Shown: positions 1 through 9,525, counted from the first letter of the stretch. The stretch is 64,000 bases of DNA from Devosia ureilytica (GCF_024273195.1 NZ_JAMZCU010000002.1:62001-126000), one strand, 5' to 3'. Numbers and translations are program-made. The notes: generated by a model not told the origin, from the sequence alone.

Positions 1-93
1 CCCCGCGCCGAGCCTCCTCTGTCCCTGCTCCGCCGTTGGATAACCAGCCGCTTGCCGGAGGCCTGACCGGCTAGGGTCGTATCCGGGACAAGC

Positions 94-117
94 AAAAGGG
101 CACCCTGAGGCGCCCTT
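94..117 (-). terminator. Rho-independent terminator after the chemoreceptor gene
   Basis: Read on the minus strand, a 6-bp stem (AAGGGC with GCCCTT) is followed directly by TTTT. It lies about 70 bases past the stop codon of the large chemoreceptor gene. The rest of bases 1-186 shows no gene. Confidence 0.6.
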
Positions 118-186
118 GAACTTCGATACGAAACCCTGCCGGCAAAGCGGCCGGTTCTGCGGTCCGAAAACGCGACAGATATGGGC

Positions 187-2709
187 CTAGAACTCGCTCC
201 AGTCGGTGTCGACCGCCGCATTGCCCTTGCTGAGATAGGATCTGGCTGCGGTGCTCAGCTTGGCCTGCAGGCCGCGCGCGCCCTGGGCAATCGCCTGCAC
301 TGGCCCGGCACTGGCTGCCACCTTGGCCGGAGCGGGCTTGCGCTGCTCGATGGCAAAGATATCGACAATGGTGTCGAGCTGGCTCGCCTGGGCCTCGGTC
401 TGTTCGATGGAGGCGTTCATCTCCTCGACCAGCGCCGCATTGTGCTGGGTCATCTCGTCCATGGTGCGCACCGCCGTGTTCACCTCGTCGATTGACGACG
501 CCTGCTCGCGGCTTTCGCGGGCAATGCCGTTCATCAACTCGCTCGAGGTGCGCGCCGAGACCAGGATTTCCTCCAGCCGGCCGGCCGCGTCGGCCACCAG
601 CTTGGAGCCGCCCTTGACCTCGTTGGCGCTCTGCTCGATCAGCGCCTTGACGTCGCTCGAGGCCTGCGCCGCCGATTGTGCCAGACGCCGCACTTCCACG
701 GCCACCACGGCAAAGCCCTTGCCCGCCTCGCCCGCGCGCGCCGCTTCCACCGAAGCATTGAGGGCAAGCAGGTTGGTCTGGAAGGCGATGTCGTCGATCA
801 GCCCGATGATGTTGGAAATCTTGGCCGAGGATTGGGTGATCCGCTCCATCGCCTGGGTGGCCTGCCCCATCACCTGGCCACCTTGTTCGGCCGTATGGGT
901 CACGCCCGTTGCCACCGTGGAGGCTTCCTTGGCGCGTTCGGCATTGGCCAGAACGGTCGAGGCCAGCTGCTCCATGGCCGCCGATGTTTCTTCGATGGTC
1001 GCCGCCTGCTTGGTGGTGCGTTCCGAAAGGTCATTGGCGCCCGAAAGGATTTCCCCGGTTGCCGTCTTGAGGGTGCGCGACGTGTCGCGCAACTGGCCCA
1101 CGATATCGGTCAGTTTTTCGGCCACTGCATTGGTATCGGCCTTGAGGCCGGCAAAGGCCCCCTGGTAATCGCCCTGCATGCGCTGGGTCAGGTCGGTATT
1201 GGCAAGAGCCGCCAGCACCGTACCGGTTTCGCTGAGGCCGCGATCCACGGTTTCCACCAATCCATTGACCGAGCGGGCCAGGGTATTGAGTTCGTCGTCG
1301 GGGAATTCGGCGGTGACGCGCTTGCTGAAGTCGCCGGCGATGGCCGCATCGACCACCTGCCCGAAGGCGCGCTGCAGGTCCTGCATCATGGCCGCACGCT
1401 CGGCCTGGCTGGCGATGATCCGCGCCGCTTCCGCCTCGGTCATTTCATTGACCTTGAGCCCATTGGCCCGGAACACTTCCACCGCCCGCGCCATGGCGCC
1501 GATCTCGTCCGGGCGGCGGCCGCCCTTGACCTCGACCGAGAGGTCGCCATTGGCCAGCGCTTCCATCGTGCCGGTGAGGCGGGTAATCGGCTTGCTGATC
1601 GAGCGGGCAAAGAAGAATCCGATCACCGCCGCAATGGCGAGCAGGATGCCGCCGATGGCCAGGGTCATGTCGCGCATCTGCACGACCGCCGCATTGGCTT
1701 CGTTCTCGGGCTGCACCGCAACAACGGCCCAGGTCACATCGCCAACACTGACCGGCTGGGCCCGTACCACCATGGGCGCGCCCCGATAATCCGTGCTCAG
1801 GCCTTCGCCGGTCGCCCCGCTGAAGGCCCCGGCAATCACCTCGGCGGTCAGCGTGGTTGCCAAAACGTCAGGCTCTTCAGTGCGCGGAGATTCCGAGCGC
1901 AGCAGGCCATCCTGGCCGACTACCACCACTTCGCCGCTGCGGCCCAGGCCGGACAGCCCCGCGACGCGGGTGCTCATGGCCTCGGGCGAAATAGCCAGCA
2001 CCAGCACACCGGCATTCTGATCCTTGTCATAGACCGGCATCGCCATGAAACTCTGGGCAGTGCCGCTGGGCGCGTAGACGGAGAAATCGACAAATGCCGC
2101 CTCGCCGTCGGCCAGGTCCTTGGCAGCGGCGAAGGCAATGCCAAGGCCTGAGGCGGCGGCCGTGGTGTCGGTCATGACATTGGTGATGAAGTCAGTGTTC
2201 TTGGCCACCGAATAGACCACGTCGCCCGCCGCGCTGATCATCAGCACGTCCGAATAGCCGCGCTCCATCTGCAGGGTGCGGAAGCCGGGATGATAGCGCT
2301 TGTGCACCGGATCATAGCTGGCGCCCATGGCGCCAACGCTATCCACCGCGGCCCGGTTTTCCGGATCGGGATTATTGGTCACATAGGCGGTCTGCAGCTG
2401 CGTGGCCGCACGTTCCTTGAGGCCCATGCGCAATTCGTCGAAGGCCCGCGTCAGGTTCTTCATCGCCGTGACGGTATCGGACCGCTGCACGAACAGGCGC
2501 AGATCCACCTCGGCGCTGGAATAATAGTCGCTCACCATGGTGGTGGCAGTGTTCAACGAGGCTTGCATCGACTGATCGCGCTGCTCGGCCACGGTGTTCA
2601 GGCCAATCAGATAGCTGGCAATGCCGACGCCGGCACTGACAACCAGGGCCGACCCAACCAATGCCAATGGCAGTTTTTGTGCAATCTTGAGATGCGGAAT
2701 GAACTTCAT
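187..2709 (-). CDS. Methyl-accepting chemotaxis protein with Cache-like sensor and C-terminal CheR-tether motif
   Basis: Transmembrane chemoreceptor of 840 aa that signals ligand binding to CheA through CheW. TM1 is near residues 12-36, a periplasmic Cache-like region follows to about 345, and TM2 is near 347-370. Two HAMP-like segments come next, then the cytoplasmic hairpin with the diagnostic [20 protein letters not shown] tip and flanking adaptation helices rich in Glu/Gln. The protein ends in DWSEF, which resembles the NWETF pentapeptide that tethers CheR and CheB to high-abundance receptors. I chose the ATG at 2709 because the protein then starts with [14 protein letters not shown] directly before TM1; the frame stays open 29 codons further upstream. 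It is the last gene of the chemotaxis block and has its own terminator. Confidence 0.93.
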   Translation of the reverse strand: MKFIPHLKIAQKLPLALVGSALVVSAGVGIASYLIGLNTVAEQRDQSMQASLNTATTMVSDYYSSAEVDLRLFVQRSDTVTAMKNLTRAFDELRMGLKERAATQLQTAYVTNNPDPENRAAVDSVGAMGASYDPVHKRYHPGFRTLQMERGYSDVLMISAAGDVVYSVAKNTDFITNVMTDTTAAASGLGIAFAAAKDLADGEAAFVDFSVYAPSGTAQSFMAMPVYDKDQNAGVLVLAISPEAMSTRVAGLSGLGRSGEVVVVGQDGLLRSESPRTEEPDVLATTLTAEVIAGAFSGATGEGLSTDYRGAPMVVRAQPVSVGDVTWAVVAVQPENEANAAVVQMRDMTLAIGGILLAIAAVIGFFFARSISKPITRLTGTMEALANGDLSVEVKGGRRPDEIGAMARAVEVFRANGLKVNEMTEAEAARIIASQAERAAMMQDLQRAFGQVVDAAIAGDFSKRVTAEFPDDELNTLARSVNGLVETVDRGLSETGTVLAALANTDLTQRMQGDYQGAFAGLKADTNAVAEKLTDIVGQLRDTSRTLKTATGEILSGANDLSERTTKQAATIEETSAAMEQLASTVLANAERAKEASTVATGVTHTAEQGGQVMGQATQAMERITQSSAKISNIIGLIDDIAFQTNLLALNASVEAARAGEAGKGFAVVAVEVRRLAQSAAQASSDVKALIEQSANEVKGGSKLVADAAGRLEEILVSARTSSELMNGIARESREQASSIDEVNTAVRTMDEMTQHNAALVEEMNASIEQTEAQASQLDTIVDIFAIEQRKPAPAKVAASAGPVQAIAQGARGLQAKLSTAARSYLSKGNAAVDTDWSEF

Positions 2710-2915
2710 GAAAACCTCGTCTCCCCATTCGCCGGCTATGTCCCCTCCCGTGGCGATGCGGACCGAACAGTCCCGACACAGGCAGCCGGGGCGCATCGCG
2801 ACGCGCCCATTTATGGAAACGATATATCTATGGGCTTAATCACTTCTTACGGATAAATGCCGATGGCACAAAATATGGGCAAATGCCTATCCGATAAGCA
2901 TTATTTCGCAAAACA

Positions 2916-2946
2916 AAACGCCCCCGCCGAACCGGCGAGGGCGTTT
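2916..2946 (-). terminator. Rho-independent terminator after cheY
   Basis: On the minus strand a GC-rich stem (AAACGCCC pairing with GGGCGTTT plus an inner CGCC/GGCG) runs into TTTTGTTTTG. It lies 24 bases downstream of the cheY stop and separates that gene from the chemoreceptor gene. The remaining roughly 200 bases up to 2709 must hold the receptor promoter; I could not identify it with confidence. Confidence 0.75.
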
Positions 2947-2969
2947 CTGGATTCGGCCCGACGTCTGGC

Positions 2970-3359
2970 CTAGGTCAGCGCGCCGATCACGGCTTCGATG
3001 CGCTTCTTCATGGTCGAGGCGTCGAAGGGCTTGATGATGTAATTGTTGACGCCAAAGGAAATGGCTTCCTTGACCTGCTCCTTGTCCGAGCGTCCGGTGG
3101 CCATGATGAAGGGCATGGCCTGGGTCCGCGGATGCTTGCGGATCACCTTGAGCAGGGTCAGCCCGTCAATGTCTTCCATGTTCCAGTCGGAAATGATGAG
3201 GTCCACATTGGACTTTTCGAGCTTGCCCAGGGCGTCGCGCCCGGACTTGGCCTCGATGATATCCTTGAAGCCCAGCTGGGTCAGGATGTACTTACAGATG
3301 CCCCGCATCGACTGCTGGTCATCCACGATCAGGACGCTGACACCGCTTGCTTTTGGCAT
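2970..3359 (-). CDS. cheY: CheY-type chemotaxis response regulator
   Basis: Single receiver domain of 129 aa. The acidic pocket is in LIVDDQQ near the N terminus, the phosphoacceptor Asp is in IISDWNMEDIDG, the switch Thr in ATGRSD and the conserved Lys in IIKPFD. There is no output domain, so it should act by docking to the flagellar switch or as a phosphate sink. It follows cheB by 113 bases on the same strand and is closed by a terminator. A second CheY lies at 12.6-12.9 kb; which of the two drives the motor cannot be told from sequence alone. Confidence 0.93.
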   Translation of the reverse strand: MPKASGVSVLIVDDQQSMRGICKYILTQLGFKDIIEAKSGRDALGKLEKSNVDLIISDWNMEDIDGLTLLKVIRKHPRTQAMPFIMATGRSDKEQVKEAISFGVNNYIIKPFDASTMKKRIEAVIGALT

Positions 3360-3472
3360 GGTCTTCTTACCTCTACGCGCCTTCGGCCTTCGGGCCGCAC
3401 TTGACTTGGGACTCTATGAGCCAAGCGTTACAAATGTCTCAACCGCCGAGTTGGCATTCTGCCTGTGCCGCT

Positions 3473-4534
3473 TCACGCCGCCGACTTGAGCTTGACCAGG
3501 GCATTGGCCAGCTTGGCGGCGATCTGCTCGACCGGCGCCTGATCGATGACGGCGCCCTCCTCGAAAGCCACCCGCGGCATGCCATAGACCAGCGCCGACG
3601 CCTGGCTCTGGCCCACGGTATAGGCGCCAGCCTCGCGCATGAGTTTGAGGCCCCGCGCCCCGTCCCTGCCCATGCCGGTCAGGATCGCGCCGACGGCCAT
3701 GGCCCCCACGGTCTTGGCCACCGATTCAAACAGCACATCGACGCTGGGGCGATGCCCGCTTTCGAGTCCATCCTGGCTCAATCGGCATTTGAGCTGGCCC
3801 GAGGATTTCTCGACCCGCAGATGATAGTCGCCCCGCGCCACATAGGCGTGCCCGGGCAGGAGCGGCATGCGGTCTTCCGCTTCCACCACCTTGAGGGCGC
3901 ATAATTCATCGAGCCTTGCGGCAAAGCGACCGGTAAAGCCGGCCGGCATATGCTGGGCAATGACCACCGGCGGACAATCGGCCGGCAGTTCACTGAGCAC
4001 GGCGCGGATGGCTTCGACGCCCCCCGTCGAAGCGCCAATGGCGATCAAGGCCCCATCAGGCGCCGCGGCAGTCTTGAGTGTTACCTTGCCGGCCTTGGCC
4101 GGTTCGGCCCGGCTGGCCGAGCGGCCGCGCACATCCGATTTGGCCGCCGCGCGGATCTTGTCGCGCAGTCCGGCGCCAAAGGCATCCAGGCCCCCGGAGA
4201 ATTCGGCGCTGGGCTTGGCGACGAAATCCACCGCACCCAGTTCGAGCGCCAGCAGTGTTTCGCTGGCCCCCTTCTTGGTCAGGGTCGAAACCATCACCAC
4301 CGGCGTCGGCCGCAGCCGCATCAGCCGCTCGAGAAACTGCAGCCCGTTCATATTGGGCATTTCAATGTCGAGCGTCACGACATCGGGGTTGAGCGTCTTG
4401 ATCTTCTCACGCGCGTCGATCGGATCGATGGCGGTGCCCACCACGTCGATGTCACCGTCGCGCGTCAGCATGCGTCCGAGAACTTCGCGGATCAGCGCCG
4501 AGTCGTCGACAACCAGGACCTTGATGCTCATCAT
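3473..4534 (-). CDS. cheB: CheB protein-glutamate methylesterase/deamidase
   Basis: Phospho-activated methylesterase of about 353 aa that removes receptor methyl groups during adaptation. An N-terminal receiver domain (VLVVDDSALIR, phospho-Asp in VTLDIEMPNMNG, Lys in VAKPSA) is joined to the catalytic domain. The active-site triad positions are visible as Ser in GASTGG, His in AQHMP and Asp in GMGRDG. The start is the ATGATG whose first ATG overlaps the cheR TGA stop, which implies translational coupling. A longer open frame upstream runs inside cheR and is not coding. Confidence 0.95.
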   Translation of the reverse strand: MMSIKVLVVDDSALIREVLGRMLTRDGDIDVVGTAIDPIDAREKIKTLNPDVVTLDIEMPNMNGLQFLERLMRLRPTPVVMVSTLTKKGASETLLALELGAVDFVAKPSAEFSGGLDAFGAGLRDKIRAAAKSDVRGRSASRAEPAKAGKVTLKTAAAPDGALIAIGASTGGVEAIRAVLSELPADCPPVVIAQHMPAGFTGRFAARLDELCALKVVEAEDRMPLLPGHAYVARGDYHLRVEKSSGQLKCRLSQDGLESGHRPSVDVLFESVAKTVGAMAVGAILTGMGRDGARGLKLMREAGAYTVGQSQASALVYGMPRVAFEEGAVIDQAPVEQIAAKLANALVKLKSAA

Positions 4535-5370
4535 GCCGCTCGCTTGTTCAATTTTTCTCTGGACTGGTAGATCGTCTTGCCCACCAGCCGGAAGCCATCG
4601 CCGCCCGCACCCAGGTTTTCCGAGTGGCCGATATAGAGGAAGCCCTCGGGCGCCATCATCTTGGCGAACCGGCCGAACACCTCGCCCTGCGTAGGCTTGT
4701 CGAAATAGATGGCGACGTTGCGGCAGAAGATGGCGTCGAACGGCCCCTTCATCGGCCATGGCCCGATCAGGTTCAGCGGCTTGAACGAGACCAGCTCACG
4801 CACTGCCGCCGGAATACGGATCGTGCCCTCGCCACGCTCAAAGGGCCGCGCCCGCTCTGCCGAAAGCCCGCTCAATTCGTTCTCTGGATAGACCCCGCCC
4901 GCCGCCTTGGCGATCACGGCGGTGTCGATGTCGGTCGCCAGGATCTTGAAATCCCAACGCTTGAGCTCAGGGAAGGCCCCGAGCAGGTCCATCCCGATGG
5001 TATAGGGCTCCTGGCCCGTCGAGCAGCCGGCCGACCAGATGCGCAGCTTGGTGCCGCGGGGCCGCTCGGCGATCAGGTTCCCCACATGCGCGCGCAGGTG
5101 ATCGAAATGGTGATCCTCGCGGTAAAACCGCGTCAGATTGGTGGTCAGGGCATTGACGAAGTCCTGTCCGTCCTCGGCCGTGCCGCCGCGTTCCAGATAA
5201 TCGACATAGGCGTCAAAACTGGGCAGCCTCAGCGCCCGCACGATCTTGGAAAGTCGGGAAACCACCAGCGTCCGCTTGGCCTCGCTCAGGGATATACCCG
5301 CCACGGCATAGACCCGGGCCTTGATCCGAGCGAACTCCCGTTCGCTGAGGGAAAATTCTCCCTGTTCCAT
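4531..5370 (-). CDS. cheR: CheR chemoreceptor glutamate methyltransferase
   Basis: SAM-dependent enzyme of 279 aa that methylates receptor glutamates. The N-terminal helical domain (residues about 1-80) is followed by the SAM-binding motif WSAGCSTGQEPYT and, near the C terminus, FDAIFCRNVAIYF and YIGHSENLG, all typical of CheR. It is translationally coupled to cheB through an ATGA overlap. The PAS receptor gene lies 126 bases upstream. Confidence 0.95.
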   Translation of the reverse strand: MEQGEFSLSEREFARIKARVYAVAGISLSEAKRTLVVSRLSKIVRALRLPSFDAYVDYLERGGTAEDGQDFVNALTTNLTRFYREDHHFDHLRAHVGNLIAERPRGTKLRIWSAGCSTGQEPYTIGMDLLGAFPELKRWDFKILATDIDTAVIAKAAGGVYPENELSGLSAERARPFERGEGTIRIPAAVRELVSFKPLNLIGPWPMKGPFDAIFCRNVAIYFDKPTQGEVFGRFAKMMAPEGFLYIGHSENLGAGGDGFRLVGKTIYQSREKLNKRAA

Positions 5371-5496
5371 GCAACCACCCCTTATATGCCGGTTTCTTCC
5401 GGACTTTGAGCGCGGTCAGCAAAAGTTGGACACTCTTGTTGGCCACCCGACGACGAGAGGACCAAACCATCGCGCCGACGCAGTCGGTCCGATGCC

Positions 5497-7047
5497 TTAG
5501 CTGGCGGCGCGCTGGTCGAGGCCGGTCTCCTGACCGGACATTTCGACCTTCGCCCGCGCAGGGATGGCGAGCACCTCATTGCGCCTGCCACCCTCCACAA
5601 TCGGGGCGATAGTGGCGGGTGCATTGCTTAGATTGCGTAAATTATCCCGCAGCGCCGCGGTGATTTTTTCGAGGTCATTGGCTTCATCAAGACCCATGCG
5701 CGCCTGCGCCCGGCCCTTGTCGGCAATCACCCGGATGTCCTTGGCCGAGCGATTGGTCACCTGCGCCAGCTGGCGCACCTCGTCGGCCACCACCGCAAAC
5801 CCGGCCCCCTTCTCGCCCGCCCGTGCCGCCTCGACCGCAGCATTGAGCGCCAAAAGATTGGTGCGGAACGAAACATCCTCGATGCCCGCCGTCATGGTGT
5901 CGATTTCCTGGGCCATGCGCGCAATCTCGCTGACCAGCGTCTTGGTGCGGCCCGCTGCCTGCTCCACCTGCGCAGCCTGCCCTTGGGCGGTCTCGTTGCG
6001 CCGCCGGGCTGCGCTCAACTGCGCCTCCAGCGCCGCCATCTTTTCGACCCCTGCCGCCAGCGCCTGCTTGCCGGTTTCTGCGGCCTGCTCCAGCTCTGCC
6101 GCCCGCGCCTCGAACTGCGCCAGGAGCGTCTTGACCGAGCCGAGCCGGCTTTCGAGCGTGGTGCGGATATGGGCCTCGTCGCGCTGCTGCTCATCGAGCC
6201 CCGAGAACAGGTCGAGCACCAATTGCGCCTCGGACGCCAGGGGCAGGTCCGGGCTGCTGATAGCCTCGCCCGAGAGCACCCCGCGCAATTGCGTCACGCC
6301 GGCGTCCAATGCCTCCAGCGCCTGGTTGAACCCGCCCAGCGCCGCATGGCTCACCGCCGCATCCGCCTCGAAGCGGAACCCGGTCTGTCCCTGCCGCAGT
6401 GCTTCGAGCACGGATTCAAGGTCATCGTCCTCGATGAAATGCCCGGCAGGCTTGAGTTCGAGCACATAGCGCCCCGAGGGCAACGCCCGGCGATGGGCCA
6501 TCATCCGCATGCCCTTGAGCATGACCAGCGCCTCTTCGGGCGCCCCGCCGCCGCCTTCGAGATAGCCAGCGCCAAACAGACCGTCGAGCGTTTCCCCGGC
6601 GATGGCGCCGGGCGCCAGCCGCTCCATGCCCTGGCTGGCCGCCAGAATGACCCCATGTTCGTCGATGACCAGAAGGGGCGCCTCAACGCTGCTCAGCGCC
6701 GCGCGGAAATGGTGCGCCCGCTCCAGCCTTGTGCCGAGCCGGGCCACGATGCTGGCTATGGAAAGCGTTTCGTTCGGCCGGTCGGACAATCCGGCGGCCT
6801 GGGCAATGGCGGCCAGCCGGCGCGCCTCGCGCCGATCCGCCACATGGCCGCCGATCAGGCTGCCGGCAATGGCCAGCGCCGCCAGGCTTCCCGCCGCCCC
6901 GAACCAGCCCGGCCCGGGACCCATCGCCAACAGCAGACCACCCGCCGCGCCGCCATAAAAAGTCCATAGCGCTGCGGCTGCCAGCATAAGACGCAATCCC
7001 CGGCGTGGGGGACGCGAATCGAGGCGAAGGGCGGCATGGTCCGGCAT
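5497..7047 (-). CDS. Membrane-anchored PAS-type chemoreceptor-like signalling protein
   Basis: A 516-aa receptor-like protein. Two adjacent hydrophobic segments (about residues 19-41 and 48-68) leave almost no periplasmic loop. A PAS-like region follows (around [18 protein letters not shown], residues 121-138), then a long coiled coil and a short signalling hairpin with [19 protein letters not shown]. No HAMP domain is evident and the C terminus lacks a CheR tether. It therefore probably senses an internal signal such as redox state or metabolism rather than a periplasmic ligand. Its position between cheD and cheR suggests it is the dedicated receptor of this cluster. Confidence 0.88.
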   Translation of the reverse strand: MPDHAALRLDSRPPRRGLRLMLAAAALWTFYGGAAGGLLLAMGPGPGWFGAAGSLAALAIAGSLIGGHVADRREARRLAAIAQAAGLSDRPNETLSIASIVARLGTRLERAHHFRAALSSVEAPLLVIDEHGVILAASQGMERLAPGAIAGETLDGLFGAGYLEGGGGAPEEALVMLKGMRMMAHRRALPSGRYVLELKPAGHFIEDDDLESVLEALRQGQTGFRFEADAAVSHAALGGFNQALEALDAGVTQLRGVLSGEAISSPDLPLASEAQLVLDLFSGLDEQQRDEAHIRTTLESRLGSVKTLLAQFEARAAELEQAAETGKQALAAGVEKMAALEAQLSAARRRNETAQGQAAQVEQAAGRTKTLVSEIARMAQEIDTMTAGIEDVSFRTNLLALNAAVEAARAGEKGAGFAVVADEVRQLAQVTNRSAKDIRVIADKGRAQARMGLDEANDLEKITAALRDNLRNLSNAPATIAPIVEGGRRNEVLAIPARAKVEMSGQETGLDQRAAS

Positions 7048-7138
7048 GGTCGGACCCTAAGCGAGGAATGGTTAACCAAATCTATAAGCCGTCGCCGGAC
7101 GGTAAGACTTTCGTAATCCGGCGCCCGGCGAGACGAAC

Positions 7139-7729
7139 CTAGAACAATTCGATATCGTCCACCGGCGCCGGCACCACCACGCGCCGCGTTGCAATCGCCA
7201 GTTCTTCCTTGGCCACATTGGCGCCCACATCGCTGTCGAGCCGCTTGACGAAGGCCCGCCCGGTATGGGGTTTGAACAAGACGCGCCGGGCAAAATTGCC
7301 GCCCAGATCCTCGCTCGAAACCGTATAGCCTTCATCCATCAGGAACTGCCGGACGAAGTCGATATTCTTGGCCCCGACGTCATCGAGCGCCGCATTGATC
7401 TTGCCGCCGCCGAACACCTTGATCTCAAGATTGGCCTTCTTGCCCGTGCCCTGCGACAGGACCTTGTTGATCAGCTGTTCCATGGCGAAGGCGCCATAGC
7501 GCGCCGAAGCGCCGTAACGGTCCTTGGCCGAGCCCGATTGCTGGGCCAGCAGAAAGTGGTTCATCCCCCCGACAAGCGCCACCCTGTCGCGCACGCAGGC
7601 CGATATGCACGATCCCAACACTGTCGAGAACGTGACGTCGGCAGCACTGGAAACATGACAGTCGCCCTGGTGGACGGTCGTCACCACCCCACGATCAAAC
7701 TCGGGTGGCAGGGTATTTGCGAGGGCCAT
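7139..7729 (-). CDS. cheD: CheD chemoreceptor glutamine deamidase
   Basis: A 196-aa CheD that converts receptor glutamines to methylatable glutamates. The catalytic Cys is C41 in VLGSCISAC and the catalytic His is H58 in GGMNHFLL, at the 17-residue spacing usual for the family. The C terminus extends past the usual core and ends in VDDIELF, which resembles CheY-binding tails (see findings). It is transcribed away from the cheT-like gene across a 166-base shared regulatory region. Confidence 0.93.
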   Translation of the reverse strand: MALANTLPPEFDRGVVTTVHQGDCHVSSAADVTFSTVLGSCISACVRDRVALVGGMNHFLLAQQSGSAKDRYGASARYGAFAMEQLINKVLSQGTGKKANLEIKVFGGGKINAALDDVGAKNIDFVRQFLMDEGYTVSSEDLGGNFARRVLFKPHTGRAFVKRLDSDVGANVAKEELAIATRRVVVPAPVDDIELF

Positions 7730-7781
7730 TCGTCTTCATCTACCTCTGCGGGCGAATTGTTCCGATGGTAGAGGAAAACTC

Positions 7782-7798
7782 GTTAGCCAATTGCTAAC
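7782..7798. promoter_or_regulatory. 17-bp palindrome between cheD and the cheT-like gene
   Basis: Perfect inverted repeat GTTAGC, 5-base centre, GCTAAC. It contains TTAG-N7-CTAA, one base per half away from the TTAA-N7-TTAA consensus of CtrA, the regulator that controls motility genes in many alphaproteobacteria. The palindrome is seen directly; the CtrA assignment is inference. Confidence 0.4.
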
Positions 7799-7895
7799 CA
7801 CGACGTACGAGTTCGCTGGTGGGAATTGTTTCATCAAGGAGAGGTTTAGAAATAGCGCTATAGGGTTGGTGGAACGGGGCTAGGAATACGCATCA

Positions 7896-8249
7896 ATGTC
7901 ACTGCAAAAACTCGCACGAGAATTGGACGAGACAGCTCGGCAGACCGCTTCCATGCTAGAAGGCATCACCGAAGCGCTTGAATTGCTTGCCGAAAAGCAG
8001 CTGGGCAAGGACCCCACGGTCCATGAAGCCGTGCAGCTCATCATCACTGCCCTGCAGGGACAGGACCGCATTGAACAGCGCTGCCAGAACATGGCCCTGG
8101 CCGTCCGCCAGTTCGCGCTCCTGCCGCCGACGGCGCCCGACAGCGTCTATGACGAAATCTGGGCCAGCCTGACGCTCGACGAATTGCGCGTCCCCGCCCT
8201 CTCCGGCATCGCCGCCCACCAGGCCCATGGCGACGCCGAACTGTTCTAA
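7896..8249 (+). CDS. CheT-like small chemotaxis protein, candidate CheY-P phosphatase
   Basis: An all-helical protein of 117 aa read divergently from cheD. Residues 56-61 (QDRIEQ) carry Asp57 and Gln61 spaced as in the CheZ catalytic motif QDLTGQ (D-x-x-x-Q). The same signature is described for the small rhizobial protein CheT, which is about this length. The C terminus ends in GDAELF and resembles the end of CheD. No other candidate phosphatase (CheZ, CheC, CheX) is visible in the window, so this may be the signal-termination factor. The function is inferred from the motif and location; overall similarity to CheZ is low. Confidence 0.7.
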   Translation: MSLQKLARELDETARQTASMLEGITEALELLAEKQLGKDPTVHEAVQLIITALQGQDRIEQRCQNMALAVRQFALLPPTAPDSVYDEIWASLTLDELRVPALSGIAAHQAHGDAELF

Positions 8250-8273
8250 TTCCCTCATCCGGTCTGTCGACAC

Positions 8274-8296
8274 AGGCGCCTCGAGCGCCTTTTTTG
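8274..8296 (+). terminator. Rho-independent terminator after the cheT-like gene
   Basis: Stem AGGCGC/GCGCCT with a CTCGA loop is followed by six T residues. It lies 25 bases past the cheT-like stop codon. Confidence 0.8.
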
Positions 8297-8351
8297 CATT
8301 TTACAGAGGTACGAACCTCATAGCGCCAGTCGACGCCCGCCCGCAGGGTGT

Positions 8352-8373
8352 CACCCCGGCAATGGCCGGGGTG
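8352..8373. repeat. Intergenic GC hairpin
   Basis: A perfect 9-bp stem (CACCCCGGC with GCCGGGGTG, loop AATG) sits between the convergent cheT-like and siderophore-binding genes. There is no T tract, so it is more likely a REP-like intergenic palindrome than a terminator. A second GC-rich imperfect hairpin lies at about 8400-8427. Confidence 0.4.
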
Positions 8374-8440
8374 CATCCTCAGATACAGCCGACTGCTCCG
8401 GCGGCGCGGCGCCCTGCGCGCCGCCGTCTATGCGAGCCGG

Positions 8441-9358
8441 TCAGCGGGTTGAGGCCAGAGCGTAGATGCGTTCGATATCATCGAGGGCGAGATGGGCCGC
8501 CATGATGCCGCCGGCAGTGGCCCATACAGTGTCCGAAACCGCATGCACATGCCCAGCCTTCACAGCGGCCAGTCCCTGCCAGAGGGGCGATGCCATCCAG
8601 GTCTCGGCTTCCTGCTTGGCGCCGCCATCACCAGTTTCGTATGAGAAATGCAGCAGACGGTCGCCGTCGAGTTCGGGAATCCGCTCCAGGGTGATTGGCT
8701 CGGCCAACCCTGCCTTGTCTTGCGCCGCCGGACGGCCGAAGCCGATATCGCGCAATATCGAGCCCGAGAAGCTATCGTTGTTATAGGCATAGTTCTGGCC
8801 GGCGATGAAACGGACGAGCCCGACCTTTTCATTCACCCTGTCACCGAGCGCAGCCTTGATCGCGTCAACGCGCTGCACATAGGCGTTCAAGGCAGCCTGG
8901 CCTTCAGCCGATTTTCCCACGGCTTCGGCATAAAACGCCAGATTGTCACGCCACTGGCCGGTGACATTTTCGACATACACGCTCGGTGCAATGGCCGAAA
9001 GCTGCTCATAGATTGCCTCGTGGCGCTTCTTGTTCCCAAGAATGAGATCGGGCTGGAGCGACAGGATCACTTCGAGATTGGGCGCCAATTCCTCGCCAAC
9101 CAACGTCGTCTGGGCAAGGGCCTCCGCGACATGGTCGAACCAGGGGGCGGCATTGGCGGAGCGCACCGCACCAACGGGGACAATGCCCAGCGCCAGGAGG
9201 TCCTCGGTCGCCTCGTTCGTCAGCGCCACGATGCGAACCGGTGCTTCGGGAACGCTGGTGACACCCATGACATGGGTGATATCGCGGGCCAATGCGGGGG
9301 CCGATATGGCTAGCAGCATAGGCAGGCCCAGAAACGTGAAGACACGGCGGGAAATCAT
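8441..9358 (-). CDS. Periplasmic iron-siderophore ABC transporter substrate-binding protein
   Basis: About 305 aa, FecB/FepB-like (BtuF/TroA fold). A signal peptide (MISRRVFTFLGLPMLLAISAPALA) precedes a Type III binding-protein fold with IVALTNEATEDLLALGIVPVG, the LQPDLILGN motif and a long connecting helix. The signal ends in ALA with no lipobox Cys, so the mature protein should be soluble in the periplasm. The start at 9358 has GGAA about 8 bases upstream; an alternative ATG is 7 codons earlier. No permease or ATPase partner is nearby. A TGA-N9-TCA palindrome lies just upstream, so iron control is likely. The gene interrupts the chemotaxis block. Confidence 0.88.
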   Translation of the reverse strand: MISRRVFTFLGLPMLLAISAPALARDITHVMGVTSVPEAPVRIVALTNEATEDLLALGIVPVGAVRSANAAPWFDHVAEALAQTTLVGEELAPNLEVILSLQPDLILGNKKRHEAIYEQLSAIAPSVYVENVTGQWRDNLAFYAEAVGKSAEGQAALNAYVQRVDAIKAALGDRVNEKVGLVRFIAGQNYAYNNDSFSGSILRDIGFGRPAAQDKAGLAEPITLERIPELDGDRLLHFSYETGDGGAKQEAETWMASPLWQGLAAVKAGHVHAVSDTVWATAGGIMAAHLALDDIERIYALASTR

Positions 9359-9373
9359 GGCTATTCCATTACA

Positions 9374-9388
9374 TGACAATTGAAGTCA
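9374..9388 (-). promoter_or_regulatory. Candidate iron-responsive (RirA/IRO-type) operator
   Basis: TGA, nine bases, TCA lies inside a larger inverted repeat (CATGAC, 7-base spacer, GTCATG; 9372-9390). It is 16 bases upstream of the start of the siderophore-binding protein gene. TGA-N9-TCA is the published IRO-box core bound by RirA in rhizobia. Site identity is inferred from sequence and context. Confidence 0.55.
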
Positions 9389-9478
9389 TGTTTGATAAAT
9401 CCGAGTGACCCGACAATGTCAAGATGCCGCTGCCGGGGATCAGTGTCGCAATCGGAAAAGCCGCCCCGTAAAAGCAAA

Positions 9479-9496
9479 GGGCGCCTCGCGGCGCCC
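9479..9496 (-). terminator. Rho-independent terminator after cheW
   Basis: On the minus strand a 7-bp GC stem (GGGCGCC/GGCGCCC) is followed by TTTGCTTTT. It lies 30 bases past the cheW stop and closes the STAS-cheY-cheA-cheW operon before the siderophore-binding gene. Confidence 0.75.
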
Positions 9497-9525
9497 TCCC
9501 AAACCTAACTCTGACGAGCTCGGCC

